Of a stretch of 64,000 nucleotides of DNA, positions 10,396 to 22,800 are shown in pieces (the first letter of the stretch is position 1; every line of letters begins with the position of its first letter). Position numbers and translations under genes: made by a program. Below the pieces are notes generated by a model. The model saw nothing but the letters and a program-made list of their open reading frames with translations, ran no database searches and was not told where the DNA came from. Where the stretch lies: positions 17,619,568-17,683,567 of the forward strand of contig NC_057925.1 in the NCBI RefSeq assembly GCF_018873765.1, in the 5' to 3' direction. Origin of the DNA: Telopea speciosissima. Lineage: Eukaryota; Streptophyta; Magnoliopsida; Proteales; Proteaceae.

Positions 10396-11690
10396 CTGTA
10401 TTGAGTTATTGTGCAATAACATCTTCATTTGAATCAATAACATCTTCATTTGAATCACCAGGGTCTCTGAGGTTCTTCCCCATCACATCCATTTAATAGC
10501 AATCAGATGTAATGTAGCTGTAACCCACAAATTATTAAAAGAAGATGAAAATGTGAAGCAATTAGCTATAAATGTGAAAGGAGCAGAGACCCAATTACCC
10601 ATGAAGATCCCATTCTCCTCTAATAGTCTCTCTCAAGAGTTTTGGGACACCGCAAGTTGGGATACCATTCACATTGTTAAAAGAGCACATAACACTATCA
10701 ACATCTCCTCCTCGAATACACATCTCACAGCGACGATTAAATGTCTCTACCATATATCTCTCTCAGCAACCTTCAAAAAACAACATATGATTAATAAATG
10801 GAATATATCAAATTCTAACTTATTAGTTTTATGATTAATTAATGGAATTTAATTAATTATACCTTAGCATCATAAGTAATGCTTGCAACATCCACCAATC
10901 TTAAGAGATCTTGAGTTTGGATTAGGCACATCAACAAATCCCTCAACATCCTGCAACCCTCCGAACGAAATTAATCGCGTAAGTTCACTAGGGTCTGTTC
11001 ATCTGAGGTTCTATGTCTGGCCACTGTGGATGAAACTTGTAATTAATAATTAATAGTCAATTATAACATTATAATTCTCTAAATTTACCATATATGTATG
11101 TAAAGATTATGAATTTATATATGTTACCTGGCCTATAAGCTTCCATAGAGATTCATTGAAGGTGGCAGCAGTGAGATAACTGTAAGGAAACTCGTGGCAC
11201 CAGTAACTTTGTTATTGAATTTAGTACCAAAGCCTGTTTTGCAGCTCCAGGAAAGATCTCAGACTACCAGTTGTAAGTAGGGCTGTAGACGGATCGGATT
11301 CGGCTCGGATAGTGTTATATCCGTATTCTCACCAGATTAGCTATCGGACGGATTCGGATAGTGCTAAACGGATACGGACTTGGATATGGATCGGATATTT
11401 TATCCGTTTACATGTAAATATAGTTTTTCGGATAGCTATAACCTATCCGTATCCGCATCCATTTAGCTTTCGGACGGAACAAATACAAACACGGATACAA
11501 AACGAATTTCAACTATTCATTTACACCCATAGTTGTAAGGGGGAAGCCCAAGTCTGAAAACCCCGGTTGATTGATCTCTCCCATCTACTTCACTTTCTCT
11601 GCCAATGTCATCCTATCGATCAAATCTTTCGCTCTTTTTTAGGAATCCATAAAAGGCGATTGAGTTCAAAAATGGGAAGTTCGAATTTGG
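10396..11690 (-). pseudogene. GH3 beta-D-xylosidase (BXL-like) pseudogene, N-terminal part, four exon relics
   Basis: The minus strand carries consecutive pieces of a plant glycoside hydrolase family 3 beta-xylosidase. Exon relic 1 (about 11690-11128) reads RAKDLIDRMTLAEKV, later a WWSE-like motif with TAG for the second W, then GATSF and TAATFNESLWKLIGQ. Relic 2 (11023-10863) has YAINFV and GLQDVEG, then CCKHY. Relic 3 (10770-10596) has MVETFN, SVMCSFNNVNGIPTC and ETIRGEWDLHG. Relic 4 (10517-10396) has YITSDC. Consensus GT and AG borders survive between all of them, so this derives from a genomic gene, not a processed copy. Frameshifts, stops, a 21-bp duplication in relic 4 (10435-10476) and a hAT insertion in relic 1 disable it. 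The catalytic C-terminal part is absent. Such enzymes trim xylan in cell walls. Confidence 0.8.
11278..11531. mobile_element. hAT-type MITE inserted in the beta-xylosidase pseudogene
   Basis: The element starts TAGGGCTGTAGACGG and ends CATTTACACCCATA, terminal inverted repeats of a common plant hAT family. It is flanked by a perfect 8-bp duplication GTTGTAAG (11270-11277 and 11532-11539). The interior (254 bp) is rich in CGGAT and ATCCG motifs and has no coding capacity. Removing it and one duplication joins the two halves of the beta-xylosidase exon. Confidence 0.9.
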
Positions 11691-11699
11691 GTCAAAATG

Positions 11700-12804
11700 A
11701 AGTAACAACGCTTTTTGAGGATAAAAAAAATCCTAATTAAATACAGAGAAAGAGCAAATAGGGTACCTTGTAAGGATAAAAAAAAATCCTAATTCAACGC
11801 GTTCCTTGTGAGGATTAAAAATCCTAATTTAATATACTGTCTCTTTTATGGTTCCGTTTGTTTGAAAACTACACAGTTTAAAACGTGTACATTATTGTCC
11901 ATTTGTCGATCCCTATTTTTTCTACCGTTTGTTTGATCATACCGTTTGCTATTTAACCTTGTTTAAAACGTATAGGGTAATACTCCGTTTTATTGCCGTT
12001 CCATATTTGCTAACTAACCGTTTTAAAACTTGACCTACAAATCAATAAAATTTAATTTGAAAGCGTTGAGGAGAGACTGTTTAACATGTCTGAGGTATTA
12101 TCGCATCGTCTGTCCGCGATACGTATAAGTATCGCCATGGTTTGAGGTATTGGTATCATATCACTCATATTGGGGCGATATGTAATGGTTTCAGTTGTGG
12201 CCGATCCAAACATTGTGTCAATATCGTATCGATGACACGATACAGACAAGGGGTAATTTTTTTAGATACAACTGATCATTGTCGATACTGTAACGGTATC
12301 ATATTGGTTTTGCAAGTAACTGATACCTGATTCAATACCATGCACTAAAACCATGGGTTTTAGTAGTCTATATTGGTCTCTACCGATCCAAATTGGTTAG
12401 GTTTACCCCTGCTTCCTTTAAAAAAAAATAGATTTTTTAATTTAAATTTTAACCCTTGTCTACACTGGTCCACTGAGATACGATCAATCAAGAATCTGTA
12501 TTGACCACAACCAAAACCTTTACATATCGCCTTGATATGAACAATATGATACTGATACCTCAAACCATGATGACACCGATACGCATCGCAAAAAAAGTCA
12601 TTGGAGAGATTCCTCATCAATGTCGTTGGAGAGGATCCAAATTCGATCAGAGTGGGTTGATGTACCATATAAATTAATCTACTTCAAAAGTTTCGATTGG
12701 TTCAATAATTAAGACTAGTTTATCAAAATCTCAAAAAAGGGAAGGATTGATAAGGAGATAACACGTGGTTAAGAGAGAGTGGTGAAGATGAGAGGACAAG
12801 GATC
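11700..12804. other. Anonymous; relics of TATCG-rich repeats
   Basis: No coding content was recognised. The stretch 12070-12680 is full of degenerate GATACG, TATCG and CGATAC motifs, as in other places in the window (37.4, 38.1, 51.3 and 58.5 kb), and probably represents old copies of one non-autonomous element family. Ends and target duplications could not be defined. Confidence 0.4.
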
Positions 12805-12819
12805 AATAAGTACAAAAGG

Positions 12820-12890
12820 ATTATCCCCTCCCCGGTTCGATTCCCCCTTCAATCAACTATATATGTAAAGCTCTCAATAACCAAAAAAAA
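12820..12890 (+). mobile_element. 5'-truncated tRNA-derived SINE
   Basis: A 15-bp direct repeat AATAAGTACAAAAGG (12805-12819; second copy 12890-12904) flanks a short insert. The insert contains a pol III B box, GGTTCGATTCC (12834-12844), then TAAAGCTCTCAATAACC and an A tail. The same 3' motif ends the longer SINE at 29650-29778, so both belong to one family. The A box has been lost. Confidence 0.8.
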
Positions 12891-12998
12891 ATAAGTACAA
12901 AAGGCGATAAATTGAGTTTGAGGCAGTGCAGCGAAGTGAAGTGCAACGAAGTGAAGTGCAGTGGTTTAAAGTTAGTTACAGTGACGTTTTCTGGATCT

Positions 12999-14613
12999 AT
13001 GGTCACCGGTGTTTCATCTCCGGTGACCCACGACGCAGCATTGCCTGTCGCTTGACAAGGTGGTGGTGCCCGAAGTGGTAGCGTGCAGTCGTGGGCTGGC
13101 TTGTTTCGAGGGGGTAAGGTGAAGGAGGATGCTGGTGGCATCCCTTACTATGAACCTGCGGTAGTTAATGGTAAGAAGGTGGCGCAATGCATGGCTTAGG
13201 AATTGGTTGAGAGTGATAGGTGGGAAGCGGCCTTAGTAGGTTATGTGTTTGGGCCGAAGCCATCGTTCACAGCCATGCAAAAGTTTGTGCAAGATAGGTG
13301 GAAACATGTGGGTGCTGTGGAAGTTTTTGGGCTGGAGAATGGGATGTTTGTGTTTGATTTTGAGGGGTGTGATCTGAGTAGGAAGATCCTGGATGAGGGA
13401 CCTTGGACACTGGGTTCGCGACCACTAATCCTTCGTCCATGGAGTCCTGATGTCTCACTGTCAAGGAAGGTGGAAACCGAGTTGCCTCTTTGGGTGAGGT
13501 TTTATGGACTCAATTTGCATTATTGGGGAGATCGAACTCTTGGTCGCATTGCAAGTGTTCTGGGCAGGCCTATTTGTGCAGACAAACGAACAGTGCGTCG
13601 TGAGCGATTATCATTTGCGCGTGTTTGTGTCTCCATCCAAGCCTCGGATGGGCTGCCTACAACAATTTATATTGCTCAGGACGATGGAACCTTGGTGGAA
13701 CAAGCGGTGCAGTATGACTGGATCCCTCCGTTATGCAGTACTTGCAAGGTGTATGGGCATGTTGATGCTTCGTGTCCTATTTCGGCTGTCGCGAAGGAGC
13801 AAGCAGGGGGTGTTGAAGTTCATGACTCATCAATAGTTGATGATGGTTGGGTGCGCCAAAATAGTCATCGCCGGAGAGGTAAGCGACAGGTGCAGATCCC
13901 ACCTTCAGCGGTTGTTGGTTCTGCGTCGCCGGTGACTGGTGCGGGAGTGGGAGATCTTACGGTTAGGAAGCCAATGGAGGTTATAACTCCACGTGGCGTT
14001 GCAGTACGTGGCGGTTTAGTGGATAATAATTCAAAAGAGGTGATTGGGGGGGAAGGGCAAGGCATCCTCAGTTATAACTGCTATGGATGTTGAGACTCCA
14101 CATGGAGTGCAGGGAGACTCTACACGTAAGGTTGGTTCGGTTGTGGGGAGTGCGCATGCATCCTCTGCTGCGGCTGCGGCTGCGGCTGCAGCTAAGGGGT
14201 CTTCAGCGTCTTCTTCATCAAGTTGTGCTGCAGCAAGTCTCTATGCGGATCGTGGTATGAAAGGAGAGGGTTCCATGCAGGTCTCTCCCACGGTGGGAAC
14301 TGCTAGTCGAGCGAATACATCTCGTGTTACTGAAGGAAAGGTTTCTGGTGTCTCTACTGGTGCTGGTGGCCGATCTGTCGCTGATGCTAAGCTGGGTTCA
14401 GGGTCTTCTTCATATTCTGTTATACCTGGTGCTCCTCCTTCTTTGAAGAAGGACATTTTGACTGGCGATAATCGGTTTGCTGCATTGAATTCACTGGATT
14501 CTCATGTGCAAAACGATGGGGTTATTGCTTATGAAGAACCTATCAGTGAACTTGAGCGAAGTCCTGGCAGGAGCGGCCCATTGCGATGCTCTTCCTCCCC
14601 AGTTTCCAAATGA
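12999..14613 (+). pseudogene. LINE ORF1: DUF4283 / zinc-knuckle nucleic-acid-binding protein
   Basis: The likely start is ATG at 12999. Stops at about 13053 (TGA) and 13197 (TAG) interrupt the N-terminal part. The DUF4283 domain (13200-13600) has ALVGYVFGPKPSF, ILDEGPWTLGSRPLIL and LPLWVRFYGL. A CCHC knuckle, CSTCKVYGHVDASC, lies near 13735-13776. A Ser/Ala-rich low-complexity tail with a run of nine alanines near 14170 follows. The frame changes near 14045 within a run of seven G, most simply a one-base indel in the run. In LINEs this protein binds the element RNA. Confidence 0.85.
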
Positions 14614-17600
14614 TGAAGTTTGGCGCTTGGAATATCCGGGGAATGAACCACCCGGGCAAGCGTAGGGCTGCGATGGATTGGGCTAGTAAGAATTGCTTAA
14701 TGTTCTTTGGATTAATAGAGACGAGAGTGAAGAATTGTAATTTTAAGGGTTGTTTTTACACTTTTTCAAAGCGGTGGCAGTGTTTACATAATGGTGATAT
14801 ATCTAATTCAGGGAGGATTTGGTCCCTATGGGATGTTGAATATGTTGATATTTCACCTATCCTTATCACTGATCAGCTAATCCATGTTAAGGTTATGGTG
14901 AAGAATACAATCTTGGTTTTTGAGGCTACGGTGGTATATGGAGCAAATTTTGAACCTGACAGGAGGGACTTGTGGTCGAACCTAAGGAGTCTTCGTGCTA
15001 ATATTGCTCATCCTTGGGTTACACTTGGGGATTTTAATTCCATTTGTCATCCATCGGAGAAATTGGGGGGTAGGCCTGTCACTTATAACATGATGCAACC
15101 CCTAGCTGATTGTATGTCGGACTTGGACCTAGTTGATCTTAAATGGAGTGGGCATTTTTTGACATGGAGTAATAAGGCTATTGGTGTGGAACGCATTGCA
15201 TCTTGATAGGGTTTTGGTTGACTCTGCATGGGTAGATTCTTTTCCTTTATCGCATGCAGTTTTTCAAAACCCTGCTGTTTCGGATCACAGCCCCATGGTG
15301 GTGACATTGGAGGAGGTACCGGCTCGTAGGGGAAGAAGGTTTTATTTCTTTAATCATTGGGCTGATCATGTGGACTTCTTGCCTTTGGTTGTTGAGGTGT
15401 GGCGGCAGCCTACTACCAGTACACCTATCTTTGCATTGATGTACAGACTGAAACTGCTTAAACGACGCTTGAAGTTTTGGAGTAGAAGGACCAACCACAG
15501 CCTGGACAAACGTGTTGACGAGCTTTCTTGTGAATTAGATCAGTTACAAAGCAGGTTGAACACTGTTGATACGGATCCTGATGTGATGGAGCAAGAGAAG
15601 CAGTGTTCTTTCTCGCTTCGACGCCTTCTCAATGTTAGAGAATCAGAATTGCGCCAGAAGGCTAGGGTTCGGTGGCTGAATCTTGGTGACAGCAATACGG
15701 ATTTTTTTCATAGGGCCTTGAAATCTAGGAGCAGAAATCAGATTGTCTCTATCCATTCTGCGGATGGTGTCCTCCTGCAGGATGAGGAATCTATCCGTTT
15801 TGAGGCTGCTAGACATTTTGAATCTGCCTTTATGGGATCTCCACAGGTTGTATGTGAGCCCTTTGACCTCCCTGTAGATCGATCACTTGATTCTTTTGAA
15901 GCTGACTTGCTTGCTAAGGATTTTACAAGAGAGGAGATAAAGGCGGTGGTCTTCTCAGCAAATGATGATAGTTCTCCAGGGACTGATGGTTTTGGGGCAT
16001 GTTTTTTTAAGAAGGCTTGGTGCATTATTGGTAATGATGTTTGTGATGCAATCTGGGATTTCTTCAATAACCTGAACATTCCAGATCAGGTTAAGCTGTC
16101 AAGGTTGACTCTTGTGCCTAAAGGGGATTTGCAAGTCACATTCAATGATTTTTGGCCAATTGCGGTGAGTCCCCTTATTTATCATTTTATTTCTAAATTG
16201 TTGGCTAACCGGATGAAGTTGGTGATTCACAAGTTGGTTACCAGTAACCAATCAGCTTTTATACCATATTGCTGATAATGTGCTTTTGTGCCAAGAGCTT
16301 TTGCATGGGTACCATGTTAACAAGGGTATGCCGCGTTTTGCTGCTAAATTAGATTTGAGGAAGGCTTATGATTCTGTCCAATGGAGTTTCCTCTTCACTC
16401 TCTTATACAAGTTGAACTTTTCTCCTTCTTTTATTAACTGGATCTCGAGGTGCATTGTTAATCCTGGTTATGTAGTTTTCTTGAACGGTGCTCAATCTCC
16501 TAAATTCTCTGCCAATAGAGGATTGAGATAGGGGTGCCTTATGTCACCATTTTTGTTTAACATTATACTGCAAGTCTTCTCTGACTCCTTAGCTGCTGAG
16601 GCATGTTCGGGGTCTTTTGTTTTTCATCAGTTCTGTGAGAAGCCGAAGATTACCACAGTTTGTTTTGCAGACGATCTGTTTGTGTTTCTCAAGGCAACTA
16701 GGGCCAATGCAACTTCACTGGCTTGGTTACTATGGCTTTCTCTCGCCAATCTGATCTTACAGTTAACAGTGGGAAGTCATCTATCTTTTTAGCAAACACG
16801 GCTTCAGATGTGCAGGGGTTTTTTGTGTCCACTTTGGGGGTTGCAGCGGGGTCCCTACCCATTCGATACCTTGGTGTGCCACTTGGTTCGAAGTCACTTA
16901 AAAGTTCTGATTTTTTGGAATTAGTTACTAAAGTGGAGAATAAGATTGATTCATGGAGAACTAAAGCCCTTTCTTTTGCTGGGAGATTGTCGCTTATTCA
17001 GTCAGTCCTTATGGGGACTATTAGTTACTGGTTGTGTGTGTTTCGATTACCTTGTGGAACCATCTCAGTGTTGGAAAAGCTCTTGGCTAAGTTCCTTTGG
17101 AAGGGGTGTGCCTCTACAGGATCTTACAAAGTCTCTTGGGCTGCAGTGTGCAAGCCTAAGGAGGAGGGCGGTTTGGGGTTGCGAAGACTGCGTGATCTGA
17201 ACACTGCTTCTCTTATGAGGCATGTTTGGTCTGTGGCGGCTAATAAGGAGTCTTGTTGGGTTTCTTTTGTTCATCATAGATGGCTGAGGCGCCATTCTAT
17301 TTGGTCGCTTCCAACCCCTGCAGTGTGCTCTTACACCTTTCGAGAGGTTTTGCAGACTCATGTTATTGCTATTGGATGTGTTAGATACCTGATTAAGGAT
17401 GGTGGAAACACACTTCTTTGGTCTGATCCTTGGCTGCCGGATGGACCACTTGATGGTCATGGGTTTTTTAGTCGTTGATGCTCTTGGACGTGGTTCATTT
17501 GATTATGTCAATAAGTTATTATGTAATGGTGGTGCATGGGAGAATGTTAATGCAGATCTTACAATAGGGGCTCGGTGGGCTGAGGTGGTGAACACAAAAC

Positions 17601-18751
17601 TTCACTCAAGGCTGCCTATGGACACGGTGGTTTGGATGCCTACAGCGAGTGGGGCTTTCTCCCTTCGTTCGGCTTGGGATGCTGTCCGTGTTAGGCGTGC
17701 AATACTGCCATGGTGCGATCTGGTTTGGTTTCCCTCCTCTCAACCACGTTTTTCTTTTATTACATGGTTGGCGTGTTTGGGGAAACTATCCACTCGTTGC
17801 TTGCTGTCGCAATGGGGATTAGTTGTTGACACATCTTGCGTTCTTTGTCATGCTGGAACGGACTCTTTGGACCACATTTTCTTTCGTTGCTCCTTCTCGG
17901 CAGTAGTTTGGGGGGAGGTGCTTCGATTAAATGGTTTTAATAGGGCCCCATTGGGTTCCTGGGGTGAGGAGGTGAGTTGGTTGGTGACACATTTTGCTGG
18001 TTCTTCCTTTATCAGCTGGGTAAGGAGGTTTAGCTTCACGGCGGCTGTTTTTAGGTTGTAGCAGGAGAGGAATGCTAGAATTTTTATGAACGGCTATAAC
18101 TCTGCTACTTCTGTTCTTCAGCGTGTTCTTTCTGACACACGTGGTGCCTTTGTGAACCTTTCTACACCCGTTCCAGATGACGCGGCTAATAGGACTTTTG
18201 TTGGAAGGTGGGGCATTGACGCATTGTTTGTGCTCCCCAAGTCGTCCCTTCATATGTGGATTCCCCCGCCGGAAGGGTGGTTTGGGCTGAATTGTGATGG
18301 TTCGGTCAAGCATAACTGTGGTGGATATGGCGTAATTGGTAGGGATCATCGAGGGTGCCCTATCTTTGCAGTTGCAGGTGGAGCGCTGGATGTGTCTATT
18401 GTTGACATGGAATTGCAGGCTATCAAGACGGCACTCCTACAGGCCAGACAGCGCAACCTCTCTCGTGTTCAGGTACGGTCGGATTAGTTGATGGGTATTC
18501 AGATGATTGTGGGATATTTTCAGATCTATTGGAGTGTGAGATGGTTGATAGAAGACATTTGGCGCCTTCGTGATTCCTTTATTAGGTGCTCTTTTGCGCA
18601 TCATGTTCGTGAAATAAATGGTTGTGCAGATTTCTTGGCTTCTATGGTGGATTCCCCCATTGAGATTTCCTTATGTATAAACTCTCTTCCTCAGGCACTT
18701 TCTACTTTTGTACAGAATGATGCCAGAGGTAAGAGGTACCTAAGAATGTAA
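14610..18751 (+). pseudogene. LINE ORF2: endonuclease, reverse transcriptase, zinc-binding, RNase H
   Basis: It starts MMKFGAWNIRGMN, the APE-type endonuclease beginning, with IETRVK, VTLGDFNSI and, after a frameshift near 15190, SDHSPMVV. Reverse transcriptase motifs follow: DSSPGTDGF (about 15970), LDLRKAYDSVQW (16350), RGLR-stop-GCLMSPFLFN (TAG at 16529-16531 in place of Q) and FADDLFVF (16665). RYLGVPLG and WKGC mark the thumb region. A zinc-binding segment ends with a TAG before QERNARIF (18059). The RNase H has LNCDGSVKHNCGGYG and, after another stop (18485-18487), HHVREINGCADFLASM. Frame breaks occur near 15190, 16268, 16720 and 17470. Confidence 0.9.
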
Positions 18752-18789
18752 CCCTTATAAGTTCTTGATATAATATAAGCTCCATCTTC

Positions 18790-19278
18790 TACCAAAAACC
18801 AAAAAGTGGAAAATAAACCTTTTTTTTTTTCTTTCTATTACTTTCTCAATTTTTTTTCTTTTTTCTTTTCTATTTATACTTGAGGGCTCATATTCCTTGT
18901 TTAGCTTTGGGGGTTTCTCTGGATCGAAGATTCGAAGGTCGTCCGTGAGAGTTCTACTCAGAGGTTTTTTTTTTTTTTTTTCCGTGTTTTTATTATTTAT
19001 TTTTTTTGACCTTTGTTTTCATTTTGTTGCTGTTTCTCTGTGCCTTCGTTTCCACAGTTTTCTAGTTTAAAAAGAAAACAAGTTTTTTAAGTCTCTAGGT
19101 TGTCCATGGAAAACAGAATTTTAAAAAAAAAACTACTCCTTCGTTTTTTCTATTTTTGCTTATTTTGTTCTTTATGCTTGGTTTTCGGTTGCTATTTCTT
19201 ATTTAACTTCTATTTCTGTTTCTTTTTCTTTTCTTAATGATCTGATCTATTTATTTTTGTTTTTTATTTATTCAGGTA
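18790..19278 (+). other. Possible 5' UTR and intron of the split small gene
   Basis: The stretch is T-rich with no ORF. A short non-repetitive part (18880-18965) precedes long T runs, and TTTATTCAG sits just before the ATG at 19279. This is compatible with a 5'-UTR exon and a pyrimidine-rich intron, but only splice-site appearance supports it. Confidence 0.35.
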
Positions 19279-19463
19279 ATGGCTCAACAAGGTCTCAATG
19301 ACAATGTAAATAAGCAGTTCACCGAAATTAACAATCAGTTGGCAAATATTCAAGCACAATTAAATGGAATCAATAATCGCTTAGATAACCTTGAGTTCAA
19401 TTCTTCTGCCAGAATCATGAATTCACATGCTTACATGAGATCCAGAGTTGAATGATTGAGGAA

Positions 19464-19789
19464 TATTGATCAATATAGCCGTTCTCATTTAGAACGTGCT
19501 ACATTGGACCTCAATATGCTCTTACCTTGCATGTTACCTACTATGTTACTACCTACTATGTTTACTACCTACCATGTGTACACCTACCTTGTATTTCTCC
19601 TTCCATGTATCTCTCTTACCATGTATCACTTGATCCTAAGAATATTGTGTTTTCCATTTATCACCACATGTGATATAGAATTTCCTATTATCACATGTGG
19701 GAATCGGATTCTCTTGAGTCCTATATATACATGTAATATGTCACATTGATTAACCAAGGAATACAAATCCTATTTCACACTGTCCAATA
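19464..19789 (+). repeat. Copia 5' LTR
   Basis: It starts TATTGATCAATATAG and ends ACTGTCCAATA. It is longer than the 3' LTR because ACTATGTTACTACCT is duplicated in tandem near 19545. TGGTATCTAGAGCC follows directly. Confidence 0.95.
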
Positions 19790-19803
19790 TGGTATCTAGA
19801 GCC
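19790..19803 (+). other. Copia primer-binding site
   Basis: TGGTATCTAGAGCC resembles the initiator-Met tRNA complement TGGTATCAGAGCC with one extra T. Confidence 0.8.
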
Positions 19804-19859
19804 AATTAGTGCTCCAACGAGCTTACCCTCTGCCTCTTCTTTTTTTTTCTACTTCTTCC

Positions 19860-22800
19860 ATGGCTGGAGATAACGAATCAGCCCAAGCAACCCCTCCCAC
19901 CTTGGATGACAATGGTGCTATCACCACCCTTCCCCTTGGACACTCAACCCTTCACCACGCACATCACTACATCTCGGTGAAGCTCACCTCAAAGAACTAT
20001 CTCTTCTGGCAGTCTCAAGTTGAGCCCTTTCTTGATGGCCAAGGTCTATTTGGTCATCTTGATGGGAGTACTCCATGTCCTGCTGACCCAACTACTGCCA
20101 CTTCATGGCGTCGACAAGACTCTTTGCTCCGCAGTCTCTTACTCTCATCCCTTTCTGAAGAAGTCTTTCCACTGACCCTTGGGAAGCGCACAAGCAAAGA
20201 AATCTGGGAGACCTGGAAAACTGCGTTTTCTCCCCCATCAGAGAGCCGGATCATGTCCCTCACAATGGCTTTGCAAGAGTTAGAGCAAAAGCCTAATGAA
20301 TCTGTCTCGACATTTCTCCAACGTGCCAAGACTATTTCTGAAGAACTGAGTGCAGCCGGACATGTGCTAAGACAAAGCACCTTCAATCTCCATGTTTTTA
20401 AGGGATTGAAATTCGACTTTAATGATATTGTTTCCTCTCTTTTAACAAGGACAGACCCCTTGCCATATGATGACCTCCATGCAATGCTTCTTAGCCACGA
20501 GTTTTTGCATAGTTCGAAATTGTCCAAACTCTCTTTGAATGATGCTGACCATTCCAATGGTTCCCCCACTGCCAATCAAGTGCAAAAAGGTAATGGTTCC
20601 CTTGAACCCCAATACACTTCCTCTGGCCGAGGGGGTGGTCCTTGGAGAGGTAGTGGGGGTCGTGGTAGGGGAGGCCGTGGCCATTCTCAGGGCACTCGGT
20701 TATGGTGCCACTGGTGCAACCGTGACACTCATGACACCATCAGCTGTTATAGCAAGCCTAAACCACCACCAAACTTCCCAACCCGTCAACCAGCCCAGTT
20801 TCACTATCAACCCCATACAAACCCGGCAGCCCATTACACCACTTACCCTACCCAATCAGCACCACCCCTCCTCCCCATACCCAATCAACCATTAACCTGG
20901 TACCCAGATACAGGAGCCCCTCACCATGTTACCCCAAATCTCAATGCCTTATCAAGCTATGATCCCTATACTGGCACTGATTCCCTGCAGGTCGGCAATG
21001 GTAAGGGTGTTCCCATTGAACATATTGGTACATCGTCTATTCCTTCTCATTCTTCATCATATAATTTTATTTTGTCTGATGTTTTACATGTCCCTTCTAT
21101 TTCCAAACCCCTTCTCTCTGTTAACCGTTTTGTTTATGATAATGATGTATTCTTCGAAGTTCACCCCTCTTATCTTTTTGTGAAGGATCGACGGACCAAA
21201 ACTACCATCCTGTCCGATCCGAGTAAGGGCAGTCTATACACCATTCCTGTGCACATTCCTCCTTAAGCAAATCTCACTTCTAGAACCTCTCTTGATGGCT
21301 GGCATTCCCGTCTCGGTCATCCTCATCCACAGTTGCTTCGTCAAATTGTGGCATCCCATAAATTACCCTCTTTGAATACTTCTCTAAATAAATTATGCGC
21401 TGCTTGTCAAATGGGAAAGGCCTGTCACCAATCTTTGGGCGAGACCTTCTCCTATAGTTTATTTCCTTTGGACCTGCTTTTTAGTGATGTGTGGGGTCCA
21501 TCCCCTACCCCATCCCCTGCTGGACATCGTTATTTTCTTATTTTCGTAGATGATTATTCTAAATACATATGGTTCTACCCCATGATACGAAAGTCCAAAG
21601 TTTTTGGAATCTTCCAACAGTTTCAAAAACTTGTGGAACGTCAGTTTGATCGTAAAATTAAATCAATCCAAACCGACTGGGGAGGGGAATTCCGAACTTT
21701 ACCAAAAAAATTTCAATCTGTGGGAATTTCACATAGGCTCTCTGCGCCTCACACCCATGAGCAACAAGGGGCAGTTGAACGCAGACATAGGCATATTGTG
21801 GAAACCGGCCTATCTTTGCTCGCTCATGCTTCAATTCCCTAGATTTATTAGGTTTTTGCCTTTGAAACTACGGTTTTCTTAAACAACCTCTTCATCGAGT
21901 TCCTAATTACTCTTTTCTGTGTGTTTTTGGATGTCTTTGCTATCCTCTTTTACGTCCCTTTAATGCACACAAAATGGATTATAGATCAGACCCATATGTC
22001 TTTCTAGGCTACAGTCCTTCTCATTTAGCTTATCGTTGTCTTGATAAAACAACTGGCCGAGTTCAAGTTTTTAGACATGTGTCCTTCTTAGAGGACGTTT
22101 TTTCATTTTCAAACCCCACACCTACACCTAGCACGACCTTGCCGGTATCCCCACCATGGGTTGTTTCGCCCATTATTGTTGCTCCACTATCGCAGCCAGT
22201 TCAACCCATTCCAAGAGTATCACCAACCAACACACCACCTCCCACACCAACCTCACCAGCCCTACAACCACAACCACCTCTCTCACCAAACACCACTAAC
22301 CCAAGCCCGGTGACCAGCCCACCATCCCCACCACGTAAGACCCGTTCCATTATGGACCTTTACCAAAATGACCCTCCACCCAATCCACCACCGCCACCTA
22401 CCCATCATACCATGCACCTTCAATCCCGCAAAACCGCCTTACACAGCCTACCCTCTTCCCCATCTCCACCAATTGAGCCAACTTGCTTTTCGCAGGCAGT
22501 TAAAGTACTTGAATGGCGCCACGCCATGGCTGAGGAATTTAATGCCTTACTCCGTAATGGCACTTGGAGTTTGGTACCTCCATCCCCCAACCACAATTTG
22601 GTGGGATGTAAGTGGGTTTTCAAAATTAAAAGAAAGGCGGATGGGTCCATTGAAAGATACAAGGCCCGCTTAGTGGCTAAAGGGTTCCACCAACAACAAG
22701 GGGTGGATTATGAGGAAACTTTTAGTCCGGTGGTTAAGCAAGCTACTATTCGCACCGTGATTTCATTGGCTGTATCTCAAGGTTGGCCTCTCAGACAACT

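Larger units (their letters stand above)
12905..18785 (+). mobile_element. L1-clade LINE, near full length but decayed
   Basis: This non-LTR retrotransposon has ORF1 (DUF4283 plus zinc knuckle) and ORF2 (endonuclease, reverse transcriptase, zinc-binding domain, RNase H) in the plant L1 order. ORF1 stop and ORF2 start overlap as ATGA at 14610-14613. The 3' end lies in an A-rich run ACCAAAAACCAAAAAG near 18775-18790. The 5' end is only approximate (GC-rich leader from about 12.9 kb). I found no convincing target-site duplication. At least four frameshifts and several stops make it immobile. Confidence 0.85.
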
